This document shows, one piece after another, positions 11,401 to 20,851 of a stretch of DNA of 64,000 nucleotides. The position numbers were made by a program, and so were the translations under genes. Source of the stretch: Streptomyces aurantiacus JA 4570. GTDB taxonomy: Bacteria; Actinomycetota; Actinomycetes; Streptomycetales; Streptomycetaceae. Location of the stretch: NCBI RefSeq assembly GCF_000414115.1, contig NZ_AOPZ01000078.1:1-64000 (forward strand). The letters are read 5' to 3'. A model generated the notes under the pieces. It was not told the DNA's origin. It did no database searches and saw nothing but the letters and a program-made list of their open reading frames with translations. Position 1 is the first letter of the stretch. Each line of letters begins with the position of its first letter.

Positions 11401-13644
11401 CCTGCCACACGACGTCGCCGCGGAGCACCGGGGTACGGTCCGTGACCTGCTGCCAGGCCGCCGCGAACGCCTCGGGGTCGGGCACGCCGTCCAGGACGAA
11501 CGACAGCTGCTGGAAGTAGACGCGGCGGTCGTCCTGCGACAGGCCGTGGAAGAGCATGCCCGCCTGGGTGGGCGTGAGCGGATGGACGTCCTCCACCGCG
11601 CCGGGGTCGTCTCCGGTGATCCGGTCCACGGCCGCCTGGTCGAGCCCGGCCAGCGGGAAGTCCGACGGGGTGCGCCCGCCGGTGCCGGGGGTGGCGGCGT
11701 GCCGGGCGATGCCGCCCAGCGCGTGGGCGAACCGCCCGGCGAGGTCGGCGACGGTGGACTCCTGGTGCAGTTCGGCGGAGTAGAACCAGGTGAACTCCAG
11801 CTCTTCGCCGTCCAGTTGGCCCACGACCTCCAGGGGGTGGGGGCGGGTGGCGAGCGGATCGGCGTCCAGCTCCAGCGGGCGGAACGTGTCGCCGTACAGG
11901 CTGTCGGGCGCGCCGGTGACCCCGAACCGGCCCAGGTAGTTGAAGCTGACCTGCGCGGCGGGCGCCGGCGGCAGCACTCCGGGCCGGGCCAGGTACCGCA
12001 GGCCGTCGTGCCCCAGGCCGTGCCGCGGCACCGCGCGCACCTGCTCCTTGACCTGCTTGAGTACGGTGTCCCAGCTCGCGTCGGGCGGGACGGCGAGGGC
12101 GACGGGGTGACGGGTGGTGAACCAGCCGACGGTACGGCTGGGGTCGACGTCGGCGAAGAGCTCCTCGCGGCCGTGTCCCTCGACGTCCACGAGCACGCGC
12201 TCGTGTCCGGTCCACGCGCACAGCACCCTGCCGAGGGCGCTCAGCAGCACGTCGTTGACCCGGGTGCGGTAGGTGTCCGGCAGCGTGCGCAGCAGGGCGG
12301 AGGTGTCCTCGGCGCTCAGGCGTACGGTGACCGAGCGCGCCGAGGCGTAGGTGTTGGCGCCGGTCAGGTCCCGCGGCAGGTCCGCCTCGGCGCCGGCGGT
12401 GGCCCGTGTCCAGTACGCCGCCTCGTCGTCGAAGCCGCCCTCGGCGGCGTGGGCGGTCAGGCGCCGGGCCCAGTGCCGCAGCGGCGAGGACTTGGCGGGC
12501 AGCGTCCCGGCCCCGCCGCGGCCCTCGCGGCGGGCGCGGTACGCCCGGTCGAGGTCCTCCAGCAGGACGCGCCAGGAGACGCCGTCGACGACGAGGTGGT
12601 GGACGGCCAGGTGCAGGACCGTGGGCAGGCCCTCGCCCCGGTCGTGCAGGACGGCGCGCAGCAACGGACCGCGGGCCAGGTCGAAGGGGCCGAGGTGGGG
12701 TGTGTCGGTGTCGGGGCCGGTGTGGTGGCCGAGGCGCAGGCGCGGCATGCGCTCGTCGATGTGCCAGCCGGTGGCGCCCGGCTCCCCGTCGGTGCCGCCC
12801 GTCTCCCCGTCGGTGCCGGGGAAGCGGGAACGCAGTGCGTCGTGGTGGGCGACGACGTCGTTGAGGGCCTGCTCCAGGGCCGCCGCGTCGACGGTGCCTG
12901 CCAGCTCCGTGGACAGGGTCTGCGCGAAGTGGCCCGCCCGTTCGCCCGCGCTGTCGAACAGCCAGCGCTGGATGGGCGTCAGGGGTGCCGTGCCGGTGGC
13001 GGCCACGACGGCCGGGGCCGCGGTTCCGCGGGGGCCGGAGTCGTCCGCGCAGCGGGCGAGGGCGGCGACCGTCTGGTGCCGGTAGATGTCACGGGAGGTC
13101 ACCGTGAGCCCGGCCTGCCGGGCCTGGGCGACCACTTGGATGCTGAGGATGGAGTCGCCGCCGAGGGCGAAGAAGTTGTCGTCGGCGCCGACCCGCTCCA
13201 CGTGCAGCACGTGGGCCCAGATTCCGGCGAGTACCCGCTCGGTGGGGGTGCGGGGCGCGACGTGGCGGGTGGTGTGCCCGGCGGGCGCCGGCGCCGGGAG
13301 GCGGCCGCGGTCCAGCTTGCCGTTGGGGTTCAGCGGCAGCGCGGGCAGCACCATGACGGACGCGGGGACCAGGTAGTCGGGCAGGGTGCGGCCGAGTGTC
13401 CGGCGCACCGCCTCCGGTTCTAGGTGTGCCCCCGGAGCCGGGACGACGTAGCCGACCAGACGCCGGTGGCCGTCGCTCTCCAGGACGGTGGCGGCGCTCT
13501 CCGCCACGCCCGCGCAGCCGCGCAACGCCTCCTCGACCTCGCCGAGTTCGATGCGGAAGCCGCGCACCTTGACCTGCTGGTCGCTCCGGCCGAGGTACTC
13601 CAGTTCACCGTCGGCGGTCCAGCGCACCAGGTCCCCGGTGCGGT
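1..13644 (-). CDS. Non-ribosomal peptide synthetase, downstream reading frame (partial, open at window edge)
   Basis: This is the continuation of the same synthetase after the 20-bp duplication. It has no start codon of its own and stays open to position 1, so the gene extends beyond the window. Domains in order are the rest of A2, T2 (serine 13151-13153), E2, C3, A3, T3 (serine 8522-8524), truncated E3, a glycogen-branching-enzyme segment, truncated C4, A4, T4 (serine 3947-3949), E4, C5 and partial A5. Each internal module ends in an epimerization domain (HHLVxDxVSW), and C3 and C5 are of the type that follows E domains (FHHxxLDGWS). The product should therefore carry several D-residues. The reading frame was checked at many points from 13644 to 616 and is continuous, including both edges of the foreign segment. 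No terminal thioesterase is visible because the gene is incomplete here. Confidence 0.9.
2560..6121 (-). other. NRPS module 4: C4 (C-terminal half only)-A4-T4-E4
   Basis: C4 begins at [19 protein letters not shown]. Its N-terminal half, including the catalytic HHxxxDG motif, is replaced by the GlgB segment, so this module as written should not condense. A4 is complete ([26 protein letters not shown]) with specificity positions D-A-L-L-T-G-S-V-V, resembling codes reported for some aromatic-activating domains (low confidence). T4 has [10 protein letters not shown]4 carries [10 protein letters not shown], with Ala where the other E domains here have Gly. Confidence 0.75.
6122..7282 (-). other. 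In-frame GlgB (glycogen branching enzyme) segment inside the NRPS
   Basis: About 387 codons in the same frame as the synthetase encode the central and C-terminal catalytic part of a 1,4-alpha-glucan branching enzyme. It runs from [20 protein letters not shown] to [10 protein letters not shown]. The family's conserved blocks are present in order: DWVPAHF, GLRVDAV (nucleophile Asp), TIAEES (acid/base Glu) and SHDEVVHGK (third catalytic Asp). The N-terminal CBM48 domain, the start of the barrel and the C-terminal tail are absent, and there is no start or stop codon, so this is not a separate gene. It is joined upstream to E3 (NYLGRFG) and downstream to the C4 half-domain ([14 protein letters not shown]). 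From the YLG tyrosine to TTVSGRP is 399 codons here, against 388 and 385 in the two intact E-C boundaries of this protein. It therefore substitutes for NRPS sequence rather than adding to it. Confidence 0.9.
7283..11600 (-). other. NRPS module 3: C3-A3-T3-E3 (E3 lacks its C-terminus)
   Basis: C3 opens with [14 protein letters not shown] and has [10 protein letters not shown], the form that follows an E domain. A3 reads D-A-Y-W-W-G-G-T-F, which fits the W-x-G-G-T-F pattern of valine-activating domains such as that of gramicidin S synthetase. A3 also has a short acidic repeat (about 9804-9852). T3 carries [10 protein letters not shown]3 keeps the [10 protein letters not shown] active-site motif and runs normally to NYLGRFG (Tyr codon at 7297), then changes abruptly into glycogen branching enzyme sequence. 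Roughly the last 90-100 residues of E3 are missing. Confidence 0.75.
9804..9852. repeat. 12-bp tandem repeat inside NRPS A3
   Basis: A 12-bp unit (gtcgagatcgcc) is repeated about four times and encodes (Gly-Asp-Leu-Asp)n in a loop of A3 before the TSGSTG motif. It keeps the reading frame and probably varies in copy number without harming the enzyme. Confidence 0.8.
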
Positions 13645-16190
13645 CACCAGGTCCCCGGTGCGGTACATGCGGGCGCCCGGCAGGCCGAACGGGTCGGGGA
13701 GGAAGCGGGCGGCGGTCAGTTCGGGGCGTCCCAGGTAGCCGCGCGCGAGGCCGTCGCCGCCCAGGTACAACTCGCCCGTCACGCCCGGGGGCTGGGGGCG
13801 AAGGAGCCGGTCGAGGACGTAGGCACGGGTGCGGGCGACGGGCCTGCCGATGGGCGGGGACTGGCCGGGCACCTGCTCGCCCGCGAACCAGGCGGTGGCG
13901 TAGACGGTGGCCTCGGTGGGGCCGTAGATGTTGGCCACCTCGCAGGACGGCATGGCCTCGCGCAGGTCGCGCACGGTCTGCGCGGGCAGCGCCTCGCCCG
14001 CCAGGACGACCGTGTCGGCGGCCACGGCCGCGCCGTCCGCGGTGAGCATCCGCGAGACCGCCGACGGCACGCCGCTGAGGAGCCCGGCCCGTTTCGGCGC
14101 CGCCTCGTCGGCGAGCGCCGCCAGGTCGGCGACCACCTCGACGCTGCCGCCCGCGAGCAGCGGGCAGAGCAACTCGAAGACGGACACGTCGAAGTTGAGG
14201 GACGTGGACGCCAGCACGTGCGCGAGGCGGCGGGGTCCGAAGCACTCCCCCGCCCACGCGGCGAGCGCGGCGACGCTGCGGTGGGTGACCACGACTCCCT
14301 TGGGGCGTCCGGTCGAGCCCGAGGTGTAGATGACGTACGCGGGATGGTCCGGGAGCAGGGGCCGCACGCGGTCGGCGTCGGTCGGGTCCGCGTCGGCCGG
14401 GCCCGGGTCGCCGTCGGCCGGGCAGTCCTCGAGAAGCAGGGGATCACAGCCCTCGGGCAGCGCGTCCGCGGTCTCACGGGTGGCGACGACCAGGGCCGGC
14501 GCGGCGTCGTCGAGCATGAAGGCGACGCGTTCGCGCGGGTAGCCGGGGTCCACGGGCAGATATCCGGCGCCGGACTTCAGGACCGCCCACAGGGTCGGCA
14601 GGAGGTCGGCGGTGCGGGGCAGGCACAGTGCCACGAGCGTCTCGGGCCCGGCGCCGCGGGCGACGAGGAGCCGGGCTAGCCGGTTGGCGCGCCGGTTCAC
14701 CTCCGCGTAGTCGAGGCGCGTGGGGCCGCAGAGCACGGCGGTGCGGTCGGGCGTGGCGGCCACCTGCGCCTCGAAGAGCGCGGGCAGCGTGCCGTCGCCG
14801 CGCTCGCGGGGCCGCTCGGCGGGCGTCGGCGGGTTCCACGATTCGAGCAGGGTGTGCCGCTCGTCCTCCGACATGAGCGGCAGCCCGGCCAGCCTCCGGT
14901 GCGGGCTCTCCACCATGCCTTCGAGGAGACGGTGCAGATGACCGCTCATGCGGGAGACCGTGTCCGCCCGGAACAGGTCGGTGTTGTACTCGACCGTCAG
15001 CTCGCAGCCGCCGTCCGGCCGCGGCGAGAACTCGAGGACCAGGTCGAAGCGGGCGGCCGGGCGCGGCAGCGGATGGTCCTCGACGCGCACCCCGCCGCAG
15101 TCCCCGGGGTGGTCCACGGCGGTCTGCTGGACCACGAGAGCCTGCACCAGGGGGGTGCGGCTCGGATCGCGGGGCGGCGCGAGTTCCTCGACGACGCGGT
15201 CGAACGGCACCCCGTCGTGGGCGAAGGCGTCGAGGACGGTCGCGCGCATGCTCTCCACGAACCGGTCGACGGTCATGGTGTCGTCCACCACCTCGCGCAG
15301 CACCACGGTGTTGGCGAAGAAGCCGGTGACGTCCTCCAGGTCGCGGCGGCCCCGCCCGTTGGTGACGGTGCCGAAGGCCACGTCCCGCTGCCCGGAGTAG
15401 CGGGAGAACAGCACGGCCGCCGCTCCGGCGAACAGGGTGAAGACGGTGGTGCCGCGCCCGCTCGCCAACTGCCGCAGCCGCACGACCAGTTCGGCGGAGA
15501 GCGTGTGGCGGTGCGCGGCGCCCGCGGTGGTGCGCACCGCGGGCCGGGGCCGGTCGGTGGGCAGTTCCAGCTGCGGCATCCCCGTCAGGTGCCGCTTCCA
15601 GTACGCGAGGTCCTCGGCGTGGCCGTCGCCGGACCGTTCGTGCTCCCACACGGCGAAGTCGGGGTACTGCACGCCGGGCGCGGGCAGGCCGTCCGGTGTG
15701 CCGGCGGCCTCCGCACGGTAGAGCGCGGTCAGGTCCCGGGTCAGGATGCCCACCGACCAGCCGTCGGTGACGATGTGGTGCTGGGCGAGCAGCAGCAGGT
15801 GGTCGTCGTCGGCGCGGTGGACGAGCAGGGCCCGGGTCAGCGGCCCCGCCGCCAGGTCGTAGGGGCGGCTCAACTCGTCGGCGAGGAGCCGCTCCGCGGC
15901 CTCTGCGCGCTGCTCGGCGGGCAGTTCGCGCACGTCGGCGGTGCGCAGCGGCAGGACGGATTCGCGGCCCACCCGCTGTACGCCCTGCCCGTCGACGGTG
16001 GCGAAGGTGGTGCGCAGGGAGTCGTGGCGGGCGGCCAGCCGGTCCAGGGCGCGGCGCAGCGCAGCGGTGTCCAGGTCTCCGCGCAGCCGCAGTGCCACGC
16101 CGGTGTTGTACTCGGTGCCGCCGTCGGAGAGGTCGTCGAGGAACCACAGGCGCCGCTGTGCGCTGGACAGCGGCAGCGGCCGGTCGCGCG
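11800..16190 (-). other. NRPS module 2: C2-A2-T2-E2 (A2 frameshifted)
   Basis: C2 has the [13 protein letters not shown] opening and an HHIVTDG active site, typical of an LCL domain accepting an L-residue from module 1. A2 reads D-V-F-S-V-A-I-V-Y at the specificity positions, which I do not match to a substrate, and it contains the 20-bp duplication. T2 (FFALGGDSI) is followed by E2 with [27 protein letters not shown] and NYLGRFG, so the residue would be epimerised to D. Confidence 0.75.
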
Positions 16191-18069
16191 GGACGGCCGG
16201 GATCGGCTCCGCCGTCACGGCGGCGGAGGGATCGGCGAGCAGCGGGGCGAGGGCCGCGACGTTGCGTGCGGTGAAGACGTCGCGTACGGAGAGGAGCATC
16301 CCCAGTTCGTCGCGGATCCGGGACAGGGCCTTGGCGGCGAGGATGGAGTCGCCGCCCAGGTCGAAGAAGTCGTCCTCCACGCCCACCGCGTCGACGCCGA
16401 GGACGTCCGCCCAGATGGCGGCGAGCGTCTCCTCCTCGGGGGTGCGGGGCAGGACGCGGCCCGCGGCGGGTGCGTGGGTGGGGACGGGCAGGGCGCGCCG
16501 GTCGACCTTGTGCTGCGGGGTAAGCGGCAGCTCGTCCAGGACGACGACGGCCGAGGGGACCATGTGCGCCGGCAGGGCGGCGGCCGCGTAGGCACGCAAC
16601 TCCGCGGGGTGCGGCGCCTGTTGGCGGCGGGCCGGGGTGACGTAGCCGACCAGCCTGCGCCGTCCCGGCTCGTCCTCGCGCACCACGACCACGGCCTCGC
16701 GGACCCCGGTGTGGCGCAGCAGTGCCGCCTCGACCTCGCCGGGTTCGATGCGGAAGCCGCGCACCTTCACCTGGCGGTCGACGCGGCCGAGGTACTCCAG
16801 TTCGCCGTCGGCGGTCCAGCGTGCCCGGTCGCCGGTGCGGTAGAGGCGGGCGCCGGGCGGCCCGAAGGGGTCGGCGACGAAGCGCGCCGCGGTCAGGCCG
16901 GGCCGGTTGAGGTAGCCGCGGGCCACGCCGTCGCCGCCCACGTACAGTTCGCCGTCGCCGCCGGCGGGCACCGGGCGCATGTCCGCGTCCAGGACGTGGG
17001 ACCGGGTGCCGGGCAGCGGGCCGCCGATTGTCGGGGGGCCGCTCGCCGCGGACAGGGGTCCGGTCCAGGAGGCGACGATGGTGGCCTCGGTCGGACCGTA
17101 GGAGTTGACCATCCGGCGGCCGGGGGCCCAGGTGTCGACGAGGTGCGCCGGGCATGCCTCGGCGCCCACGATCAGCGTGTGCAGATGGGGCGCGCCGCCG
17201 GGGCCCGGCGCGGGCAGGGTGGCGAGGGCGGCCGGGGGGATGAGGGTGTGGCTGATGCGGTGCTTGTCCAGGACGGCGGCGAGTTCGTCGCCGAGCCACG
17301 GTCCGTCCGGCGGGACCACGAGGGTGGCGCCGGTCAGGACGGAGATGAACAGTTCGAGCACGGAGGCGTCGAAGCTGGGTGAGGAGAACTGGAGCACCCG
17401 GTCGCCCGGACCCACGGCGTACCGCTCCGCGGCGGCCTCGGCGAAGCCCGCGATGCCGCGGTGAGTGACCGTCACGCCCTTGGGCCGGCCCGTGGACCCC
17501 GAGGTGTAGATGACGTACGCGGCGTGGTCGGCGCCGACCGGCGCGTCCGCCACTCCGGCGTGCGCTCCCCCGGCCTCGGTGCCGCCGGTGCCGACGTCCT
17601 GCGCGGCGCCCGTGCCGTTCGCGCCGCCCATGAAGTCCCGGACCAGGCCCAGATCGTCGAGGACCACCGCGGGCGCGGCGTCGCCCAGCATCAGCTCGCG
17701 CCGCTCGGCGGGATAGTCGGGGTCGACGGGCAGGAAGGCGGCGCCCGCCCGGGCCACGGCCAGTTCGGCGGCGATCAGTTCCATGGAGCGCGGCAGGACC
17801 AGGGCCACGGTCCGCTCGGGGCCCGCACCGCGCCGTACGAGCGCGTCGGCGAGCCGCCCGGTCCGGTCCGCCAGTTCGCGGTACGACCACGTCCGTCGGC
17901 CGTCGGTCAGCGCGGGCGCCTCGGGCGTGCGCGTCACCCACGCGGCGAACAGTTCGGCCAGCGGCCGGTGCGGCGCCGGATCGGTCCCCTCGCCTCCGGT
18001 GGCCGCGGCCGCCTCGGGGGGCCGCGGCAGAGAAGACGCCGGAGTGGATGTGTCATGCGGCTCGGTCAT
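13420..18069 (-). CDS. Non-ribosomal peptide synthetase, N-terminal reading frame (frameshifted)
   Basis: This frame encodes the loading end of a modular peptide synthetase. The ATG at 18069 follows a GAAGGA ribosome-binding site. Domains in order are A1 (about 17975-16500), T1 with its phosphopantetheine serine at 16345-16347 (residue 575, LGGDSI), an LCL-type C domain (about 16190-14870, HHIVTDG motif) and the start of A2 (from about 14790). There is no C domain before A1, so this is an initiation module. The frame is lost at MYRTGDLV in A2, where an exact 20-bp tandem duplication (13625-13664) shifts reading into an alternative frame that stops at 13420. Removing one copy restores the expected [13 protein letters not shown]. 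The gene follows the P450 and PBP-like genes on the same strand. As written it would end at 1549 residues. Frame and family are clear; whether the break is biological is not. Confidence 0.9.
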   Translation of the reverse strand: MTEPHDTSTPASSLPRPPEAAAATGGEGTDPAPHRPLAELFAAWVTRTPEAPALTDGRRTWSYRELADRTGRLADALVRRGAGPERTVALVLPRSMELIAAELAVARAGAAFLPVDPDYPAERRELMLGDAAPAVVLDDLGLVRDFMGGANGTGAAQDVGTGGTEAGGAHAGVADAPVGADHAAYVIYTSGSTGRPKGVTVTHRGIAGFAEAAAERYAVGPGDRVLQFSSPSFDASVLELFISVLTGATLVVPPDGPWLGDELAAVLDKHRISHTLIPPAALATLPAPGPGGAPHLHTLIVGAEACPAHLVDTWAPGRRMVNSYGPTEATIVASWTGPLSAASGPPTIGGPLPGTRSHVLDADMRPVPAGGDGELYVGGDGVARGYLNRPGLTAARFVADPFGPPGARLYRTGDRARWTADGELEYLGRVDRQVKVRGFRIEPGEVEAALLRHTGVREAVVVVREDEPGRRRLVGYVTPARRQQAPHPAELRAYAAAALPAHMVPSAVVVLDELPLTPQHKVDRRALPVPTHAPAAGRVLPRTPEEETLAAIWADVLGVDAVGVEDDFFDLGGDSILAAKALSRIRDELGMLLSVRDVFTARNVAALAPLLADPSAAVTAEPIPAVPRDRPLPLSSAQRRLWFLDDLSDGGTEYNTGVALRLRGDLDTAALRRALDRLAARHDSLRTTFATVDGQGVQRVGRESVLPLRTADVRELPAEQRAEAAERLLADELSRPYDLAAGPLTRALLVHRADDDHLLLLAQHHIVTDGWSVGILTRDLTALYRAEAAGTPDGLPAPGVQYPDFAVWEHERSGDGHAEDLAYWKRHLTGMPQLELPTDRPRPAVRTTAGAAHRHTLSAELVVRLRQLASGRGTTVFTLFAGAAAVLFSRYSGQRDVAFGTVTNGRGRRDLEDVTGFFANTVVLREVVDDTMTVDRFVESMRATVLDAFAHDGVPFDRVVEELAPPRDPSRTPLVQALVVQQTAVDHPGDCGGVRVEDHPLPRPAARFDLVLEFSPRPDGGCELTVEYNTDLFRADTVSRMSGHLHRLLEGMVESPHRRLAGLPLMSEDERHTLLESWNPPTPAERPRERGDGTLPALFEAQVAATPDRTAVLCGPTRLDYAEVNRRANRLARLLVARGAGPETLVALCLPRTADLLPTLWAVLKSGAGYLPVDPGYPRERVAFMLDDAAPALVVATRETADALPEGCDPLLLEDCPADGDPGPADADPTDADRVRPLLPDHPAYVIYTSGSTGRPKGVVVTHRSVAALAAWAGECFGPRRLAHVLASTSLNFDVSVFELLCPLLAGGSVEVVADLAALADEAAPKRAGLLSGVPSAVSRMLTADGAAVAADTVVLAGEALPAQTVRDLREAMPSCEVANIYGPTEATVYATAWFAGEQVPGQSPPIGRPVARTRAYVLDRLLRPQPPGVTGELYLGGDGLARGYLGRPELTAARFLPDPFGLPGARMYRTGDLVTAPGTWCAGPPTVNWSTSAGATSRSRCAASASNSARSRRRCAAARAWRRAPPPSWRATATGVWSATSSRLRGHT
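13625..13664. repeat. Exact 20-bp tandem duplication causing NRPS frameshift
   Basis: Two perfect adjacent copies (13625-13644 and 13645-13664) of a 20-bp unit lie in the A2 YRTGD motif. Because 20 is not a multiple of three, the reading frame is lost. With one copy removed the protein continues as [18 protein letters not shown], a normal A-domain sequence. A slipped-strand event, or a contig overlap left unmerged in assembly, would both give exactly this. Confidence 0.95.
16250..17975 (-). other. NRPS module 1: A1-T1 (loading module)
   Basis: The A1 core motifs are visible: [28 protein letters not shown] and a HKVDRR lysine loop. Aligned by eye on GrsA, the specificity positions read D-A-L-L-I-G-S-I-V-(K). 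I do not assign a substrate; A4 and A5 have a closely related code. T1 contains [10 protein letters not shown]. The lack of a preceding condensation domain makes this the chain-starting module. Confidence 0.8.
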
Positions 18070-18194
18070 GGGGGCAGTCCTTCGGAGCGGGGACGATGCT
18101 GGGCGCGCCGGTACGGGAGGCACGCCCGGACGGCTGGGTCGTGGGGGGGGTACCGCGGCTGCACGGGCACAGGAGGGCGGCGGAGCGGTGTGGG

Positions 18195-19544
18195 TCAGAC
18201 GGTGCCGGTGCGGCGGGCGGCGCGGCCCGAGATCTGCACGTGGTCGATGACGCCGGTGGCGGGGTCGCGGTGGAAGCGCCCGCCGGGCTCGTGCTTGCCG
18301 GTGGCCGGGTCGACGAGATCGCACGACAGGTCCGGGTAGCAGACCAGGGCCAGTGGCAGGTCACCGTCGATGGACAGCGTGGGGGAGCCGTCCGCGCCGA
18401 GGGTGATCCGGTATTCGGTCGGGCCGTTGTGGTAGGTGCCGGCGCATTCGGGGAGGGCGATGGGGTCGCCGCGGTGAGCGGGTGCCGGAGCGGTCGGCAC
18501 CCGTGCGCCGGTGAGCCGGGTGAGGTCGTCGGTGAGGTCCTGCCACAGGGCGGTGGCGCCGCCGGCGTTGCCGGTGAAGGCGACGACCATGCCGCTTTCC
18601 GGCTCGGCCCGCAGGTGGCAGGAGGTGCCCTGCGCGTTGCCGTCGTGGCCGCACCACTGCCGGCCGTCCTGGTCGAACAGGGCGACGCCGAGCCCCCAGG
18701 CGTCCGCCAGGGCTCCCGGGCCCGCGCCGGGTTCGGGCCGTCGCATGCGGGCGGCGACGTCGGGCGGCAGCACGGCGGACCGGCCCGCCAGGGCTCTTCC
18801 GAGGTCCATCAGGTCCAGCGCGCCGGCCAGCAGGGCCCCGGCCGGTGCCTCCACCGGAGCCAGGTTCTGGTGGGCCGGGAGCAGTCGGCCGGTCGCCGTG
18901 TTGACGGCGTGGCCGGCGGCGCTGTGGCGGGCGGGAGCGGGGTCGCCGAGGAAGGCGGGCGCGGTGCCCAGGGGGTCGAGGAGCAGGGCCTGGACGGCTT
19001 CCCGCCAGGTCATGCCCGTCACCTGCTCCACGAGGCGGCCGGCGGCTATGTATCCGGCGTTGGAGTAGGAGAAGCCGGTGCCCGGTGCGAACAGCGCCTC
19101 TCGCGCGGTGCAGACCCCGGACAGGTAGCGGGAGACGGTGGTGCGGGCCGCGGTGTCCGAGTCCGGCCCGGTCGGCAACCCGGCGGTGTGGCCCAGTAGG
19201 TGACGGATCGTCACCTGCGGTAACTCCCGCAGTTCGGGGAGGTGGGAGGCGACCGGGTCGTCCAGGTCGAGGTCGTCGTCGGCGGCCAGGAGGAGGACGG
19301 CGGCGGCGGTGTAGACCTTGGTGACGGAGCCCAGCGGGACGGCCGTGTCGGCCGTGTACGCGCTGCCGGTGGCGACGTCGGCCGTACCGGTGTGGACGCT
19401 GATGACGTCCGCTCCGGTGTCCACGGCGAGGTGGGCTCCGGGCACCCGGTGGGTGTGGGCGAGGGTGTCGAGGCGGTGCTGCAACTCCTGGCGTAGCAGC
19501 GGTGCTTGCCGGTCGGCGACCGGTGCTGCTGTGGGATAAGGCAT
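18195..19544 (-). CDS. PBP/class C beta-lactamase-fold serine hydrolase, candidate trans-acting NRPS cyclase
   Basis: This 449-residue protein has the three active-site motifs of the beta-lactamase/D,D-peptidase family: SVTK (SxxK, in [11 protein letters not shown]), YSN (FSYSNAGY) and HDG (CGHDGNAQG). It is followed by a small C-terminal beta-rich domain. There is no signal peptide, so it should act in the cytoplasm, unlike typical penicillin-binding proteins. The ATG at 19544 follows GGGAG. It lies between a P450 gene and the NRPS start on the same strand, 125 bp before the NRPS. Known relatives in this setting, such as SurE of surugamide biosynthesis, are stand-alone PBP-type thioesterases of about 450 residues that cyclise D-residue-containing peptides. 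That role is inferred from context, length and fold. A simple esterase or a self-resistance hydrolase is the alternative. Confidence 0.85.
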   Translation of the reverse strand: MPYPTAAPVADRQAPLLRQELQHRLDTLAHTHRVPGAHLAVDTGADVISVHTGTADVATGSAYTADTAVPLGSVTKVYTAAAVLLLAADDDLDLDDPVASHLPELRELPQVTIRHLLGHTAGLPTGPDSDTAARTTVSRYLSGVCTAREALFAPGTGFSYSNAGYIAAGRLVEQVTGMTWREAVQALLLDPLGTAPAFLGDPAPARHSAAGHAVNTATGRLLPAHQNLAPVEAPAGALLAGALDLMDLGRALAGRSAVLPPDVAARMRRPEPGAGPGALADAWGLGVALFDQDGRQWCGHDGNAQGTSCHLRAEPESGMVVAFTGNAGGATALWQDLTDDLTRLTGARVPTAPAPAHRGDPIALPECAGTYHNGPTEYRITLGADGSPTLSIDGDLPLALVCYPDLSCDLVDPATGKHEPGGRFHRDPATGVIDHVQISGRAARRTGTV

Positions 19545-19636
19545 GAGAAGGAAACTCCCGATGGCTGTGGCTCGTGGAAGGCGGCACGCCGACCGGCGGG
19601 ATGGCGGTGCGTGGTCGGCCGTGCCGGGTGCGGTCG

Positions 19637-20851
19637 CTAGGGCCTTTTGACCTCGACCGGCAGCTGGCGTACGCCGACGATGACGGCCGGATTCTGGTAA
19701 GTGACGTCGGCGTACGAGGGGATGGCGAGGTCGCGGTAGTCGTCGAGCAGCATGCGCAGCGCGATCCGCGCTTCCAGGCGGGCCAGGGGCGCGCCGAAGC
19801 AGAAGTGGATGCCGTGCCCGAACGTCAGGTGGTTGTTGGGGGCCCGGCGGATGTCGAGGGTGTCGGGCGCGGTGAACCGGCTCGGGTCGCGGTTGGCGGC
19901 ACCCAGGTGCGCCATGACGAGGCTGTTGACGGGCAGTTCGTGGCCACCGAGCACCACGGGCCTGGCGATGCGGCGGCCCAGTTCGGGGAAGGGCGGCAGC
20001 AGGCGCAGCACCTCTTCGACGGCGTCCGGCAGCCGGTCGGGTTCCGCGCGCAGGGCGGTGAGCGTGCCGGGTTGCTGGTCGAAGGCCACCAGGGCGTTGC
20101 CCAGCAGGGCCGTGGTGGTGACGTGGCCGGCGACCAGGAGCAGGGCGACGAAGCCGACCATCTCCTGGTCCTCCAGGCGCACGCCGTCCACCTCGGCGGC
20201 TATGAGCTTGCTGATGAGGTCGTCGGCGGGGTGCGCGCGGCGGTGCCGGATGTGGTCGAGGACGTAGCTGTTCATCTCGCGCACGGTCGGCGCGATGGCT
20301 TCGAGCGCGCGCTCCAGGTCGGCCGCGTCGGGCGCGTCGCCGAGTTGGTCGCCGCCGAAGAGGGTGGCCGCCCACTCCTGGAACAGCGGGTGGTCGTCCG
20401 GCGGGATGCCGAGCAGTTCGGCGATCACGATGATCGGCAGCGGGTGGGCGAGGGTGCCGACGACGTCGAATCTGTCGCGGCCCGCGACGGTGTCGAGCAG
20501 GCGCCTGCACACCGCTTCGATGCGCGGTTCGAGGCCGTGCACCACGCGCGGCGTGAACGCCTGGCTCACGAGGGTGCGGAACTTGCGGTGCTCCGGTGGG
20601 TCCATGCCGACGAAGTTGCCCTGCTTGAAGGCGTCGAAGTCCTCCTGCGAGGGGGCGATCGGGGTCATGTCCGAGGAGTACGTCGCCGGGTCGGCGAGCA
20701 CGGCGGCGACCCCTTGGTAGTCGACGACGTGCCACACGCCCTGCGCTTCGTCGAAGCGGACCGGCCCGGTCTCGCGCAAGGAGCGCCAGCGGTCGGTGAG
20801 CGTGGCGAAGGGTAGGTCTAAGTGTGCCTCTGTCGATTCGCTGCTGGTCAC
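19637..20851 (-). CDS. Cytochrome P450
   Basis: This 404-residue soluble bacterial P450 is predicted to hydroxylate or otherwise oxidise a small molecule, probably the peptide made by the adjacent NRPS. The I-helix reads AGHVTTTALL, with Val in place of the commoner Glu of AGHET. The ExxR motif is EEVLR, and the heme loop is FGHGIHFCFGAPLAR with the ligand Cys. The GTG at 20851 gives the normal family length and N-terminus (LDLPFATLTDRW), though its GGGAG lies only two bases upstream; an in-frame GTG further upstream is possible. It is the first gene of the minus-strand set P450 - PBP-like - NRPS, with a 92-bp gap to the next gene. Confidence 0.9.
   Translation of the reverse strand: MTSSESTEAHLDLPFATLTDRWRSLRETGPVRFDEAQGVWHVVDYQGVAAVLADPATYSSDMTPIAPSQEDFDAFKQGNFVGMDPPEHRKFRTLVSQAFTPRVVHGLEPRIEAVCRRLLDTVAGRDRFDVVGTLAHPLPIIVIAELLGIPPDDHPLFQEWAATLFGGDQLGDAPDAADLERALEAIAPTVREMNSYVLDHIRHRRAHPADDLISKLIAAEVDGVRLEDQEMVGFVALLLVAGHVTTTALLGNALVAFDQQPGTLTALRAEPDRLPDAVEEVLRLLPPFPELGRRIARPVVLGGHELPVNSLVMAHLGAANRDPSRFTAPDTLDIRRAPNNHLTFGHGIHFCFGAPLARLEARIALRMLLDDYRDLAIPSYADVTYQNPAVIVGVRQLPVEVKRP

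Noticed and set aside
7935..12221. A 1428-codon minus-strand open frame
   Set aside because: It is out of frame with the NRPS motifs and Arg/Pro/Gly-rich. The true frame with A, T, C and E motifs is the other one and stays open.
10229..13423. A 1064-codon plus-strand open frame
   Set aside because: Antisense shadow of modules 2-3 of the NRPS; no recognisable motif.
18361..19587. A 408-codon minus-strand frame
   Set aside because: Wrong-frame shadow of the PBP-like gene, which shows SVTK, YSN and HDG motifs in its own frame.
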